Positions 10,988-23,275 are shown, numbered from the stretch's first letter. The stretch is 64,000 bases of DNA from Lepidodermella squamata (GCA_047495785.1 JBLDXI010000011.1:930001-994000), one strand, 5' to 3'. The notes: a model not told the origin generated them from the sequence alone. Numbers and translations: made by a program.

Positions 10988-11512
10988 AGGGAGCATCCAT
11001 AAATAACGTCACGCTCCGAGGGGGGGGGGGAGGGGTCAGCTAAAGTGTGACATGAGACGGAGGGGGGTCTGACGTGGTGTGACAAGAGTTAATTCTTAAA
11101 AACGCCAAAACCGCATCCCATTTGTGAAACAACGCAAAGCGTACTATCTTACTCATCTGCATATTCTTATTATTTTAAAATGTTTTCTGCGTGTGAAATG
11201 AGGCAAGATGAGCGCACTAATGCCGGTTGAAGAACAGGTGTTGCGTCATTATGTGAGGTGTGCATTCGACACACGGAAAGTAAACAAAGAACAACTCAAT
11301 TCAATTGCTAATGCGTCTGATACTTGGATGATAGGTTTTTCCTGGTTAGGTGCGGAAGAGTATAAAAAATGTTACTATTTTTCACGAGAAAAGGGGTGAC
11401 TATAGGCTGTGACATCGGGGTAGAGGGGGGAGGGTCAGCTTTTGTGACATCAAGGGGGGGAGGGGTCGAAAAATCGCGATTTTGAGCGTGACGTTATTTA
11501 TGGATGCTCCCT
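10988..11512. mobile_element. MITE with GGGAGCATCCATAAATAACG ends
   Basis: The first 29 bases, AGGGAGCATCCATAAATAAC then GTCACGCTC, are matched in reverse at the right end (11484-11512). Internal sequence is G-run rich (GAGGGGGGGG) with repeated GTGACATSA words in both halves. Similar short elements with CATCCATAAATNACGTCACGC ends are recalled from several invertebrate genomes. No clear TSD was seen; ATGAATTTACAT occurs both upstream (about 10959) and immediately after the element. Confidence 0.75.
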
Positions 11513-11596
11513 CACATGAATTTACATTTGGACAATAATAGCCCGTCGTTCGCCCTGCGCTTCCACGGAATTAAACGGAGTTCTGAGTCTGTTTGA

Positions 11597-11754
11597 TTTC
11601 GCCGGAAACGCTGGGAAAACTTGTCTTGACTAGCTTCTCTTAGCTGAATCGTCAAACTTAAGTTTCCAACGTCATTTCGCCGTTGTAAACTCATGTAAGA
11701 AGATTCAGCCAAGAAAAGCAAGACTAGACAAATTTTCCAGCGTTTCCGGCGAAA
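11597..11754. repeat. Imperfect inverted repeat of about 54 bp
   Basis: Bases 11597-11650 (TTTCGCCGGAAACGCTGGGA and on) pair with 11702-11754 with a few mismatches, leaving a loop of about 50 nt. It lies inside a long minus-strand open frame (11512-11925) that appears to be a by-product of the repeat rather than a gene. Confidence 0.7.
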
Positions 11755-11755
11755 C

Positions 11756-12630
11756 AACCACGGCTCAAAATTATTGCTTTTTTCACACAGACTGCGCGAA
11801 AATGGCACAAAAGTCGAGGAACATCGTGGAATTCCGTGTAACAGGCACAGGAAAACACATTTTTTCACGAAAAAATGAGAGAAAAATCGTGAAAACTGGT
11901 GCGATAAGCGCAAAAATGGCAGCATGAAAACAGCAAAGAGAAAACAGCAATTTCCACAGAAATGACGATTTTCACATCAACTTCATTTTTCATGAAAATA
12001 TCAAATTTCACAGATTTCGCGAAAAGACACGGTCTCCTATATTTGACTGACACTATTTTGCAAGCGAATGCTATATTTGCATGATATAACACGAGTGCAC
12101 TTCATTTTGGTTTTCTCTATTGTTAGTAATTTGCTTTTGCTTTTTGCTATTGCTCACCTCATGCAGCTCAGGCTTGTTTCAACAATAGGTAATTCGCAGT
12201 CAAACTCTAATTTCAAATGACATTTCAATGCGCATTAATTATTGTGCGTTTAAACGCATGTGAATAGGGGGTTTTGAGCTAGGTTTTGTTAGTGCTTAAT
12301 TTGACGCGTCTCATTCGCACGCTCATTGTCGCTGGGAAATTTATGCATACTCTAAATAAGCATGACCGAGCGTCATGGTGGCAAAAACGATTCCAACCTG
12401 ACGTTCCCGATTCAGATCGGAAGATCTCTGTGAGTTAACGTCTGCTGTCTCATGTTTCAGACGTTCACGTTTGCCTGAATTTGCACGTTTTATAACGTAA
12501 CATTCGACGTGAGCGGTAGCGGATACATTTTCACAGATAGGTCACGGATTTCAAAATCGTCGACAAATTAAAATCATCGCTTTTTATTGTGCTCATAAGA
12601 CGTTAGCAAAACTCATGCTTTGTAATATAA
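11756..12630. other. Unannotated stretch
   Basis: AT-rich sequence with no recognised gene, element end or tandem array. Confidence 0.4.
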
Positions 12631-12631
12631 C

Positions 12632-13077
12632 TGTCGCAGTCTTATAAGCAATGTAGTTGGATTGGGAATCCAGCTAGTTTAAGGGGTATTTTTTTAAAAA
12701 TATAAGGCAATCAAATACATTTATTGCGCAAAACATTACCTCCCTGTAGAGATGCAAGGTTTTGAACAGCCATCTCAATCGATAGTGTCAAGCAGTGTTG
12801 GAAATGCATTTTCAATGTGGAAAATTAAATGTTGTTAAAGTGGGGTCATTGCACTCGCAGCGAACAGCGAGAGACAGAACAGCCTAGAAAACCACTCGCG
12901 GCCTTCTTCGGGGTTGAATTCTCAAAGCTTTCGGTGAATTGCATAAAAGTTTGACATTTGATCCAATGCTTGGCATATGATCCGTCATTAATTATTATAT
13001 GATATTAAACTAGTTTTTTGATCAAATTGGCCAAAAATAGTTCCTAATCTAAATAAATTTCTTATTAGACTACGACA
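12632..13077. mobile_element. MITE family M1, copy 1
   Basis: The termini are TGTCGCAGTCTTATAAGCAA (left) and TGTCGTAGTCTAATAAG (right, reversed). A second, diverged copy lies at 47221-47676. Shared internal blocks include ACATTACCTCCCTGTAG, AGTGTTGGAAATGCATTTT and CAGAACAGCC. It has no coding capacity. The target-site duplication could not be defined. Confidence 0.75.
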
Positions 13078-13304
13078 AATCTTTTGAATCAATGATTACG
13101 AAATTAACGTATTGTACGCTCGATGAAGCAAGTTATTGAATGTTATGATAGTCTTTGAAACTTCGGTTCATTCTATTTATAGAGCGGCTCGCACGCGAGC
13201 CGGCTGGCAGAAAGCTTCGTAATTAAAACAACAGAATGACTACTTTGTTTTAAATGTTACCCAGGCATAATGTGCGCAAGAAGCCAAGCATTCTCTTGTT
13301 TTGA

Positions 13305-13634
13305 ATGAAACAACGCTCGATTGACGATGAGGATGACAGATTTGGAAGATCTGAGGGTGAGCTGGCTACCTACTCTCATTCCTCCCACTCTAATGGAGAT
13401 GCGACACCATTAGATGTGGTGCCAAAGCCCTCTCGAGTTTATCTAATCCTTTTCACAGATGACACCGTCAATCGATCTGTGGATTTCCCCAACTCTCGAG
13501 CGAGACAACCATTGAGAGTCATGGCGGCCCACGTGTGCACCCTTAAGATGCCTCTGCGGATACAACCGTGTCGTCTGCTCAGGTCACGACGGAGCCACTA
13601 CACCAGTGAAGGCGTCATGCTTACCAAGAAATGA
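13305..13634 (+). CDS. Hypothetical open frame of 109 codons
   Basis: It begins MKQRSIDDEDDRFGRSEG, an acidic, hydrophilic start followed by Ser/His-rich sequence. No domain was recognised. It could be an exon or old coding remnant. Base composition is somewhat more balanced than the flanks, which is the only further support. Confidence 0.2.
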   Translation: MKQRSIDDEDDRFGRSEGELATYSHSSHSNGDATPLDVVPKPSRVYLILFTDDTVNRSVDFPNSRARQPLRVMAAHVCTLKMPLRIQPCRLLRSRRSHYTSEGVMLTKK

Positions 13635-14528
13635 AGGGCCAAGAACTTATCGCTTCTATGGAATGCTCGATTCATAGTGTTATCTGATGCCACAGTTGTG
13701 CTGATTCCATCATTTCTGCAGATGTAGATGCGACGTTTCGACCTCACAGGCATTAAAACATCTTAGAATTCGAAAATCGATACGCAGATATTTAAATATA
13801 ATAAAGTCGCTTAAATAAAGTCGCTTAAAATTGAACCTCATTGGGCGCATATTCTACCAGGTAAACGTAAACCTTATTACGACACCGTTTCTACTGTACT
13901 CCTAGGATGGTACCGGGCTAGGCCGGGTTGTTGCCCTCAAAGCGGCTTCTTCAACTATCACCAACACACCGAAAAAGTCGAATAAGAACTCGAAAGTTTC
14001 GACTCTCTCGACTTTTGATGGACGAATTCAACGTTGAGTGGAAGAAACTCATTGACACTGATTCAGATTCCGAAGAACTTCTACCTCATATTTTTTTCAT
14101 TCATTATATCAGTTTTAGAAATTCCTCCCGCACCCACTGCGGGCTGCTGCTGAATGTGGCGCGCTATTTCCGTCCCGCAGCATTCAGAACAAATGCGGAA
14201 TATTATCCCGCAAAACTGCTGGACAGCATCCTGCGCCCATCCTACTTGTATGACAACTGAGCCAAGTCAATCCGCAAAACCACAATTGACAGAGACAATT
14301 CAGCAACCTTAATTTTCGAGCGAGCAATATCGACAACTCGACAAATGATGACTCGGCCACGAAATATGGCTTGTAGCTTGGGTGACAACTCAACAAACGA
14401 CAAGTCAGCAATACAACAACAACATGATTATTTTATTTTCTCATTATTTCGATATAATATGCCAGCCCGAGGGCGCCAAGCATTTACACAATTTTTAATT
14501 AACAATAAACATGAATGAGATATGGTTA
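13635..14528. other. Unannotated stretch; short acidic frame at 14018
   Basis: A short frame MDEFNVEWKKLIDTDSDSEE begins at about 14018 within a longer open frame (13928-14260). It is acidic and could be a transposase N-terminus, but no downstream domain supports this. Confidence 0.25.
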
Positions 14529-15910
14529 TACAGTGCTCCCTCGTTAGTGGCACCCTCCTTAAAAGAACTCCCTCGTTTGTAGACCGTAATTTTGGACCCT
14601 GCTAAATAAATTAGTTGTAAATTTTTAATTAAACAAATAATAATTTTTGGATAGATTAAAAAAATTAAGCGTGAAAATTTAAAATAATAAAGCGTTCCTA
14701 AAAACCTAGCGGAGCGTTGTCGTGGTTTTGAGAGATCCAGTTATTTCAAGTTTAGTTCAAACGAGTTGAAAGATCATCAGTGCATTAAGCTGTTCTTGTG
14801 GCTTAGAAATGGCTGTGATTATGCAACAGAATGTGTGGATTAGCTGCCACTCAAGTCGCGCTGCGAGTCTTCCTGCTTTTTGTTAAACTTTTCGATCAGA
14901 AATTACGCCAGTTTATCAGAGAAAACCAGCAATTCATTTCAATAACTATCAAAATGCCCGTCAACCTTCTATTTCATTGATTTGCAGATTTTTCCTCAGG
15001 TCAATTGCTGATCAACTTAAAGACCCATCTGAATTACCCTGATTTTTCAGTTTTTAGCCTTTTCCCGGCCATAAAATCTCTTGAAATTACGATACAATCG
15101 TTTTTTTAAGGAAACTGAAACTTCAGTTTTTCCCAATTTTGTTCCCAGCTGTGTTGCGTAATCATGAAGAATCACGTCCTTGTTTTAATATGTATTTTAA
15201 TTTCGATACATGGATTTATTCTCATAAAATTAGACTGATTTCATTCGTTCCAGTTGTCCTGAGTTATGAATTATTAGCCGGTTTTCGATAGTCGATAGGC
15301 CTGATCTAACATGAAACTGGCTGCCACTACTCTTGCTCAACGCCTTGGCAATTTTACGGGTTTTTCACAACTTTTAATCATTCGATTTTGACTTTGAAAA
15401 TCGCAACATCCCGAGTAGGGGCAGCGGGAGCTTCTGCCCCATTTTTGTACCTTGCTCTGATCTTAATAGGCCAGTCGAATGAAAACGAAATCACGCCTGA
15501 GAAGATACAAATTTATTCCATTCAATCTAAACACTCTCATGTTCCCTCTTGACGGAACCACACGTCTTATGCCTTGAAATCGGCCCGCGATTGCTCAATG
15601 CCATTTATTCGATGAAAAAATGATCGAAAATACATTTTACATCCTAATTGTTTCAAATTTCATATTATTTTTTAAATAATTCTACGAATTTTAGGCGAAG
15701 CATGAGTTTTGAATTGAACACTGCATTATCTTGAGAATGTTTGGCTGAACTTGCTGGTGATTTGTTCAGAAGTATTCTGGTCAATCTTGGCAAAGGTGAT
15801 GGATTTTTTAAGCTGTAATTTCAAATGAAATTTGTTATTTGTTTGCGAAATCGGACGAGCTGGGCATTTTGAAGTCAATTGAAATAATGAGATTCCAGGT
15901 TTTTTTATTC

Positions 15911-17522
15911 TGAGTTCATAGACAATGATGGTACAGATCGGACACTCACGCACTTCGCATTGAAACACTAATTATGCGTGGATCGGCCATTATAAATCCG
16001 GCCGAAAAGTCGTTGTTCTCCTAAATTCTTGAAAAAAATATCGAAAAATCGGGCATTTTTTTACGTTTATAATGATCCAAGTCCCGTAGTGCGGTTCGAT
16101 TTCGTTGCCGAGAAAATCAATATCGAAAAATCGATTACTCACACTCTGTATTGTTGTGTTGCGTCATCGCGTGCCATGCTCACTCAATAAAAATAAGCAT
16201 TCGAAAAATGTAAAGTTGTTGTGTGCATGTGTCATTAAAGTCAGCACTTCACAGGAAATTGTTAAGGACGATTTCTTGAAATCTATTTCCTACCCATTTT
16301 TATTGAGTTTCATTTGTTGCGACGATAGCAGCCAAAAGGTGAGTGATGATCCTCCTTAAATTGTGCTCATTTTTATTTTTTTTCCAAAATATTGAAACCG
16401 ATAAAAATATTTAGTATAGGCTGCAAAATTGTGAAAGAAATTTGAAGTAGGTTTTATTATAAATCTATGAAACAAAATCTCATTTATTGGAAAATAATTC
16501 GAAAATTGATTAAATTCAATTTAAAATTTAAAAATTGATTTTTCCATAATTTTTTTGAATTTTTCGATATTTTTTTATTCAGACCAAGGTTGATTTTGCC
16601 TCGATAATTGAGACTTGAATTATATGGAGATTTGTTCTTAACAACTTTATTTTCTTCTAGGTTGCTGAGCTTCATGATTTCACTGAATGGGACGAAATTG
16701 AAGCTGAAGACGAGTTACTGCAAAGAGGAATGGAGTACGAAGCAACGCTCCCCTAATTGGGGAAGAAATTATTGCCAACATTGGTGGATTTTGCGTCAAA
16801 AAACTTCTAACTGACAAGCTGAAATGCCCCGGCTGTATCGATTCCCTGACACGCGATTTCCTTCTGACTCCATGCCGTGTGATAAAGGGCTTCAGTTTCC
16901 GAAAACAAGACGGGAAATTATGGTAATAAACATTTTGCTTGGAATTCGCTATCCAAAAGTTGTACGATTTCAGTCTCACTCGCCCGTCATTGACGGTATA
17001 TCGAATCGTGAAATCAAGCTCAAAATGGGGCAGGTGGCTATGAAGCAACCGACGAAAAGCCGTAAAGCGGCTCAAAACCAAAACATGTGAATGAAAAATG
17101 AAAAACGCTTCAATTTTTTTCTATTTTGATATCTATCTACTATTTTTCGATCAACTTAAATTAAAGCTGAAAAATAGCAATAAAAATGGAGTATGCCACA
17201 GATGTTCGTTTTTCGTAACAATCAAATTTTGAGTGGCGCTAAAAAAAACTTGAAAATAGACTTAACAACTGACAAAAATCGCTACAATCTTTTTTCCTAA
17301 TTTAAAAATCATAGGGAAGGAACCGCACCTCGAAGTTTGCATCACTAGCATCCTTGAAAGATGAGGAATTTTTAGGTCCAAGTTTCAAAAAATTCCGAGG
17401 CCTACGACTATTTACACCTTTTAAATCAATGCATTCAATTTAGTGTGCAAATTTATGGTTTAACGTAAACAGGCAAGTGCGTGAGTGTCCGATCTGTTAC
17501 ATCATTGTCTATGTCTGAGTTC
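15911..17522. mobile_element. Nested element with about 45-bp inverted repeats, possibly P-like
   Basis: GACAATGATGGTACAGATCG then GACACTCACGCACTT (15920-15955) is matched in reverse at 17472-17522. The enclosed 1.5 kb includes a TATAAA-like signal near 15990, an ATG-started frame at 16105-16359 with a GTGAGT donor after CAAAAG, and a decayed exon at 16661. Assignment to P-type elements rests only on that exon's motif. Confidence 0.45.
16661..16926 (+). pseudogene. P-element-like transposase C-terminal remnant
   Basis: After a TTCTTCTAG acceptor the sequence reads VAELHDFTEWDEIEAEDELL. A one-base frame change near 16752 then leads into LIGEEIIANIGGFCVKKLL, KLKCPGC and IDSLTRDF, ending at TAA 16924-16926. 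The block I-x-N-I-x-G-F-x-x-x-K-L followed by K-C-x-x-C resembles the conserved YIAGFVxRKL...CxxC region near the C-terminus of P/THAP9-type transposases (family knowledge). The frameshift and lack of a full DDE domain mark it as dead. Confidence in the family is moderate at best. Confidence 0.4.
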
Positions 17523-17854
17523 GTTAACCCCAGGCAGGACTTAAAATCAGAGTAAAAAAACAAGGCGAACCAGTCAAATCAAAACCGCCCTGGCAAATAA
17601 GAATAGAAATTTGGCGAGGAAGTTATGATTCATAGTGTTATTGTTTCACAGCCTTCAGCGAGCGAAATTTGTAATGACCCGTAATCGTAATCCGTGTCCG
17701 TCTCTTTCTGCGCGTTGGCATGGCAACTGTCTTAAGACGTAGAAACGGTCTATTTTTAGCTTCTGCATTCAATTACAGCCCTCGTTATAGCTTTCCCTTG
17801 TTAAAAGACCGGGTCTGGCTCCCGACCCAGTGCTTTTATCGAGGGAGCACTGTA

Positions 17855-18474
17855 TTTCGTTCTGTATATTTAGTTCTAAAATCTTTTTCGTTCTAAAAGA
17901 AAGAGCTATTTTTTCTGCCTGCTTTAGTCAGCAGCGAAATTTAGCAGCAGAGAACTGAGAAAACTATCAGTGTTATAGAGTTTCCGCTTTGTAACAAAGT
18001 TGTTATGGACCGCCGCAATCGATTGATACCAAATTCGCCCATATAACACTCACCTCTCACCTGTCGCTCCCCTGCGAAATTTCGCTGCTGAATTCACGTT
18101 TCAGGGTGTCCACAACGTGTTTTTCTTAGCAGCTGTGCTTGACATGCACTATTCGAGTGCCCTGATCAGCGTTATGGGTGTTTTCGACGCCGGCGAGTTT
18201 GATTTTGACTTCACATTTTTGATCTGAGTCATCCCTGACCTAGTTTCAGACAATTATCTGTTGATGATCTCGGAATTTCGCGTAAAACTCACCTTGACGA
18301 TTCAGCTAAGCTCAATTTAGGTGTTATGGCCGTCGGAAAATCTTAAGCTACCGTAATCGACCCTGCTGAACATTGTTATGACATTTACAATTGCTGAACA
18401 TTTGTATGGCATAAGATTCATTATGCAACTATTCCCGACATATTCATAGACTCTGTAAAATATTTAAGCCATAA
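17855..18474. other. Unannotated stretch
   Basis: No gene, paired inverted repeat or tandem array was recognised between the TA-flanked element and the hAT element. Confidence 0.4.
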
Positions 18475-19160
18475 CCCTCTTGTAGAGATGCCGCGGTTAA
18501 AATTAAATGCTCGGCCCGAACCGGCGGGCCGGGCCGCCAAAATCCAAACGAGGCCCGGGTTAACCCGGGTTTGACCGCGGTTAACCGAATTAACCGTTAT
18601 GTATTTGAAAATTCTGAAAAATCGATCAAAAATCGATAATTCGGTATACAGGATAAACAAATGGATTGAAAATTCGGAATCAGCATAAAAAATTACCCTA
18701 GAACCGACTTGCAATTTGTCAGAGAGCGAATGGTAGGGGATGAAAACCATGGTATCTTGTTTTACTTCCGGTTTTCACTTCCGGTATCCTTTCCAATTTC
18801 TTTAAAACCTAATTTTATAAACCAAGATGAAGGAAAGCGGCTTCTTTTCCTTAGAAATCCCCCCTAAAACCCCCGAAGGGGTAAAACTTTGACGCAGATC
18901 ACGCTCGTGAAAGCAGAATTTCAATATCACACACCGTTTTCGAGATAGTAATTAGGTTTATTGCCATAATTGCTGTAATAAAATGATAAAGGTTTCATCA
19001 GTAAATATTTTTCAAAATAACATTATCTAGGGTAGATTTTTGCGCTGATTTCAAATCTGAACTCAGAATTAATCTATATTCCAAGGGCTATTTTCTATGA
19101 TTTATTTTCTAAATCAGAATATTAGTTGTTTTTTTCGGAAAAAATAAATAATTTCCATTT

Positions 19161-20611
19161 GGGTGAGGTAAAATCTGTCGCCCAAAAAGGTAAAAGTTCG
19201 CCCCATTTGTGTCGCCCAAAAATAAATAAAGTCGCCCTCATTGCGTGATCGCCGCACTAATCCATCTTAATCCGCCCCTTAAGGCGAAAGGCCGCACCTG
19301 ACTGATAATCAGTCGCCTTGAAATATAAAACGTCGCCCCGTTAGAATATGAAATACGAAAATGTGATGATGATGCCTATTAGCCGCATCTCTATTCCTTT
19401 ATTTGGTATCAATATTACATCGGCTGAACCGGTATATGAACCAAAATAGCTACCACATTAGGATATATGATTACCGCGGACGATAGCGATAGGAATATCG
19501 CGCGGACGATTTTTGGGAAAATTTGGCAATCTGAGCAGTAAAGCAATAGCCGTAAAAGCAATAGCCACTAATGCTTGAGCAGGGACATATTAGGACATAA
19601 GACACTTACCAATCGTCCACCGGCCAGGTTTTGCTTGGAGGTTTTGGGACGGATTTATGTTCTAGGCATGCTTATTACAGGCCGAACAAATTACGACGTG
19701 GAAGCGTTGGTTGCGTCTCTCTTCAAGCATTTTATTACCACTGAAAGTTCACACACCCGCTGCGCCCCTCGCATGCCTGTCGAAGGTGTTGCAAGCTCGC
19801 CGCGTTAAAGCGACTTGCCGGGGATCAAGGGATTATCTGCGTACGAGTGTTTACACGCCGGATAAGCTACATGTGAAGGACTCGATGTCCGGTCACTAAA
19901 ATGGGCCGCTTTGACCACTACGCGCAACATGCAGTTACTACCTGTAATAAATAGGAACTAACTGTGCTGTTCAGTTTTGCTGTCAAAAAGTTTGCGATAT
20001 GGCTATTAAAGAGCTAAGACCTATTGCGAACAGCGATCGCTATTAGATCGCTCAAAGGTAGCGCTAACCTATAACGTGTAGTTTTATTAGGTAGACCGTG
20101 CTATGTATCGCCCATCGGGCTGCTATCCTCATCCGAAGGTCTTATTCGAACTGCTTATATCAGTGCTCCGCAAACTTTTTTCACTATCGGCATTTTTGGC
20201 GGCCGGAAAGCCTAAGCTCCAGCCACAATTTTGGCTGAAAATGGTGCAAAACAGGCTGAGTTTCGGGTTATGATCGTGCGAAACAAGGCATCCGGCCGCA
20301 TTCCAGCAATCCTTTGAGAAAATCCTACCGGCCGCCGATGGGCCGCCATGATCAGCCCAGCCGGCCGCACGTGGTCGGAAAAAAACCGAGTTTGCGGAGC
20401 ACTGATTTAAATAAAAAATTAGCTGCCCAAGTTGGACAAATGAAATTGGGCGGTGGTTTAACCTGTCAGGGCGACTTTGTTTACTTTAGGGCGCACCTCT
20501 TCAAAACGAGGGCGCGCGTATTTAAAACGAGGGCGCGCTATTATTGAATGGGGGCTGAGATTAAACGAGGGCGGACTTTTACCTTTTGGGGCGGCAGATT
20601 TTATTTTACCG
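19161..20611. mobile_element. Element F1 copy 1 (MULE-like, 9-bp TSD), nested in the hAT element
   Basis: The TSD TTTCCATTT (19152-19160 and 20612-20620) encloses ends GGGTGAGGTAAAATCTGTCG and, reversed, CGGTAAAATAAAATCTGCCG. Both ends continue into GTCGCCC/AAAGGTAAAAGT sub-repeats; the right side also has ACGAGGGCG repeats (20510-20580). A second copy at 45389-46800 has a different 9-bp TSD, confirming the boundaries. TSDs of 9 bp fit Mutator-like elements. Both copies share an open stretch ending LRxSVYTPDxLxxKDSMSGH (here 19711-19899), which may be a captured or relic coding fragment. Confidence 0.85.
20161..20404. mobile_element. CAGTGCTCCGCAAACT inverted-repeat insert inside F1
   Basis: CAGTGCTCCGCAAACTTTTT at the left is mirrored by AGTTTGCGGAGCACTG at the right. 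The interior is rich in GGCCGGC words. The counterpart in F1 copy 2 (46374-46584) sits at the same place, so it was part of the F1 master before dispersal. Termini look hAT-like, but no 8-bp TSD remains. Confidence 0.6.
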
Positions 20612-20898
20612 TTTCCATTTGTTAAGTGATTTCCTTAAAGAACAATAAGTAATCTTTCTGTCATAATGCTACTCATCCATTAATATCAATTTACATTGAG
20701 TATAGTATAGAATGCACACGGTGATGACCCTAGAAGCCAGAAGATTCATAATTCAAATATATAAAGCATAATTCCCGGTTTTTTCGGTTAACCGCCGGGT
20801 TCGACCACGACGGCCCGGCCCGCCGCGGGTTTAACCGGCCCGGTGGTTAACCGCGGGCCTCCGGTTAAATTTTTAACCGCGGCATCTCTACCCTCTTG

Positions 20899-21086
20899 CT
20901 CTCCGGAACGTCTGCTTAGCGTGCTGCAACATAATGTTTGCACTTCAGTCCCACCTTTAGGATAAGGGTCCATTTGAGTCCATTCGAGACGAATGGATGG
21001 TATTATTCAATAATTTGACGCCTCGATATGCATAACTTAGTTTACGCCGGGTCACCTTAGTTAGGGTCACCGGGTCTGGGGCAACA
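20899..21086. other. Short gap between elements
   Basis: No feature recognised. Confidence 0.4.
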
Positions 21087-21287
21087 TCGTTAGCGACGCG
21101 CCAAAACAACCACTTTACTATTTATAGCTTTTTTATGGAAAGTACGTTCGACTCTTGAACGTAAATTCAAATTACGATGAGTACGATCAATGCTCAAAAA
21201 GCCGAACGTACTCCTTCTTTACGTTCGGCTCGTCAAAGTACGATCGAATGAGTCATCAAAGTGGTTGTTTTGGCGCGTCGCTAACGA
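21087..21287. mobile_element. 200-bp MITE M2, complete copy
   Basis: The ends are perfect inverted repeats of about 30 bp: TCGTTAGCGACGCGCCAAAA then CAACCACTTT. The interior holds GTACGTTCGACTC and AAAGCCGAACGTACTCC. Half copies lie at 25918-26038 (right half) and 29355-29441 (left half, reversed). No coding capacity. Confidence 0.85.
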
Positions 21288-21480
21288 CATGAACGAATTC
21301 GAACTTCACTCGCTGCAGGTGCATACCTAGATATGCTTATTGCCAGTAAAAAGATAAAAGATAAAAATGCTTTTATTTTTTGTTTTTTTTTTCGTTTATA
21401 TTTTCCAATATGATGTGTGATTAAAATGAAAAAGAACCACCGAGGTCCTATGACTATTACAAATGTACCAGTGGTTCTCA

Positions 21481-21605
21481 AACTATTTTTCGCTCCCTGT
21501 CAAAAATGGCGGCCGGCTGGCGACCTTTCCGGCCGCATTGCGTCTTGAACCCTCAACCGGCCGCTTGAAATAATAAAATAGGACCTACCCGGCCGCACGC
21601 TTCAA
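21481..21605 (+). repeat. hAT-end-like CAGTGGTTCTCAAACT fragment
   Basis: The segment near 21470-21490 reads CAGTGGTTCTCAAACTATTT, a common hAT terminus, followed by GGCGGCCGGCTGGCGACC-like words shared with the insert in F1. No opposite end was found; it appears truncated. Confidence 0.45.
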
Positions 21606-22372
21606 TAATCGGGAGTTTTCGAGTGCGCTTTTAATCGGATTGGTTATTAAATTAGGGTTTGAGCAGTTGCTCTTGACTGAATGTATGCGCGACCCCAGAA
21701 TGGTCATTTAACTACGCACCACTCTCAAAAAGTCAAAAAGTGCCTCCAAACTCTAAACCCGTGCGTTAATTAACCGCGCGAGCGAAGCGAGCTCTAAGCT
21801 AAAAATGCGTTCGAAGTGGGCTATGGGTGTTTCTCGCCGCGACTCTCCCGATCCCACGACTCCAATACCATCCGCGACTCTTTTCAAGATTGCCCGCGAT
21901 AGCTGAGATGGGCTAGGCCGTAATCGATTCGTGCAGTAGACACTTCGATGGGGAGTCTAGAGCTGCGTAATAGGTGCTAAAGACTTGAGACTAAAATGTA
22001 TGGACTCGACACTCGCGCGTTTTCCCCGGCGAACGCGCACCGCGCACCGATTACGCCGACGGGCGAGTGAGTGGCAGATGAGTGCGCGCGCACCACGCGC
22101 TCGCCTGGGCGCCCCTGTTTTACTGTGTGTTTACAGCGCTAGCACCCGGGCGACAGTCCGGTAATTATTGGTCCTTTGTTCCGAGGGAAAACTTCGCGAT
22201 GGTAAGTGATACTTTAATGCGGTAAAAAGCCTTTTAAAGAGCGAGACTGAAACTAATGTATAGAATTGACGCCGCTTTGCGGTATTTCACCGTCTATGGC
22301 CAGCAGATCGCCAAAGAGCGGACCCGGTTACGCTCACGCCTTCTGGGTTGTAGACTCATGGCACCGTGAAAA
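21606..22372. other. Unannotated GC-richer stretch
   Basis: It contains one copy of the 15-mer GCGAGCGAAGCGAGC (21778-21792) and CG-rich sequence around 22010-22100. No gene was recognised. Confidence 0.4.
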
Positions 22373-22982
22373 GCACATTTTCCGGCCCGCCGGTGTTTCC
22401 TCCGCGCGCGCGCTCCTATTGGTTGGCTCGTTTTACGCGTAAATACGCCTCGCTCGCATTTATTGCGCAACAAATAATTGCAGCCCTCCCTCGCGCGCGC
22501 GCGCAGGAAAATGCACAAGTCCGAAATTCAGGAGAATAACGGCGCGCTAGGGGTTGGATATGCGTGGTGGGTGGAATAAAAGGCGAAATGTTCGTATTTT
22601 CACTTTTTTCATTGGTATTTCAAGTTCATTTTAAATTTGGACAGAATTTTCCCTGAAGTGTTCAACATCACCCTAAAATAGCCTAAAATAGCGCGCCTAA
22701 AATGGCTATTTCCAGTTTATTTTTTTTTATTTTTAATTTTTCATAAAAAAAGCGTGGTCTTCGAAAAAAATCCATCGCATCCTTTCTCTTAAATCCACTT
22801 GTTAAATTCTTATGGCCGGTGTTTTTGGATACGAACAGATAAGTCATCAAATAAAGACGTGTAGGCCGCCACGATGCAGTCAATTTTGTATTAACAATAC
22901 CAAACATCCTTTTCAAGAGAGGGCTTATCTTTTTGTTGGAAAGCATGCAGCATGCTTGTCTTCGATTTAGCAAACTGTCTTA

Positions 22983-23275
22983 GACTTAGCGCGCGAGCGC
23001 TCAGGGCCTTGGAGGATCTTTCCTCCAAGCTCAGGGCGCGTTCGAGTGCGCGCGCGCGGGGGTAGGCTATAATTATCTTGAAATGTTGCGCAATAAGCCC
23101 CAACCAATAGGAGCGCGCGCGCGGAGGAAACACCGGCGGGCCGGAAAATGTGCACATTTCCGGGCCCGCCTATGTTTCGTCCGCGCGCGCACTCCCATTG
23201 GCTGGCTTGCGTGCAGGCCTGTTGCGCAATGCCTGCGCGCGCGCATAAGTATAAGCCATAGTACGTTCGTGTCGC
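22983..23275. repeat. Head-to-head pair of GC-rich modules
   Basis: A minus-oriented module ends with GGCGGGCCGGAAAATG near 23150. It is abutted by a plus-oriented, more diverged one starting TGCACATTTCCGGGCCCGCC. Both contain a CG run followed by (C/T)CCNATTGGNTGG and GTTGCGCAA. Confidence 0.7.

Larger units (their letters stand above)
14531..17852. mobile_element. TA-flanked DNA element with CAGTGCTCCCTCG ends
   Basis: The left end is TA then CAGTGCTCCCTCGTTAGTG. The right end, reversed, is CAGTGCTCCCTCGATAAAA, also followed by TA. TA duplication and CAGT termini point to the Tc1/mariner-pogo group. The 3.3-kb interior contains a nested pair of inverted repeats (about 15911-15955 and 17472-17522) enclosing a decayed transposase-like sequence. 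The outer element may thus be non-autonomous with a second element inserted in it. Confidence 0.6.
18483..20890. mobile_element. Non-autonomous hAT element, host of a nested insertion
   Basis: The 8-bp TSD CCCTCTTG (18475-18482 and 20891-20898) flanks matching ends TAGAGATGCCGCGGTTAAAA. TAGAGATGC-like termini with GGTTAACC-rich sub-terminal sequence (CCGCGGTTAACCG, GGCCCGGGTTAACCC) are typical of hAT elements. About 950 bp remain after removing the nested 1.45-kb element at 19161-20611. No transposase is visible. Confidence 0.85.

Noticed and set aside
11512-11925. 137-codon minus-strand open frame as a gene
   Set aside because: It overlaps an inverted repeat and a MITE end, has Phe/Ser-rich composition from T-rich DNA, and shows no domain.
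21777-22110. CpG island or promoter in the CG-rich stretch
   Set aside because: CG runs are common in the repeat modules here, and no open frame or TATA element follows.
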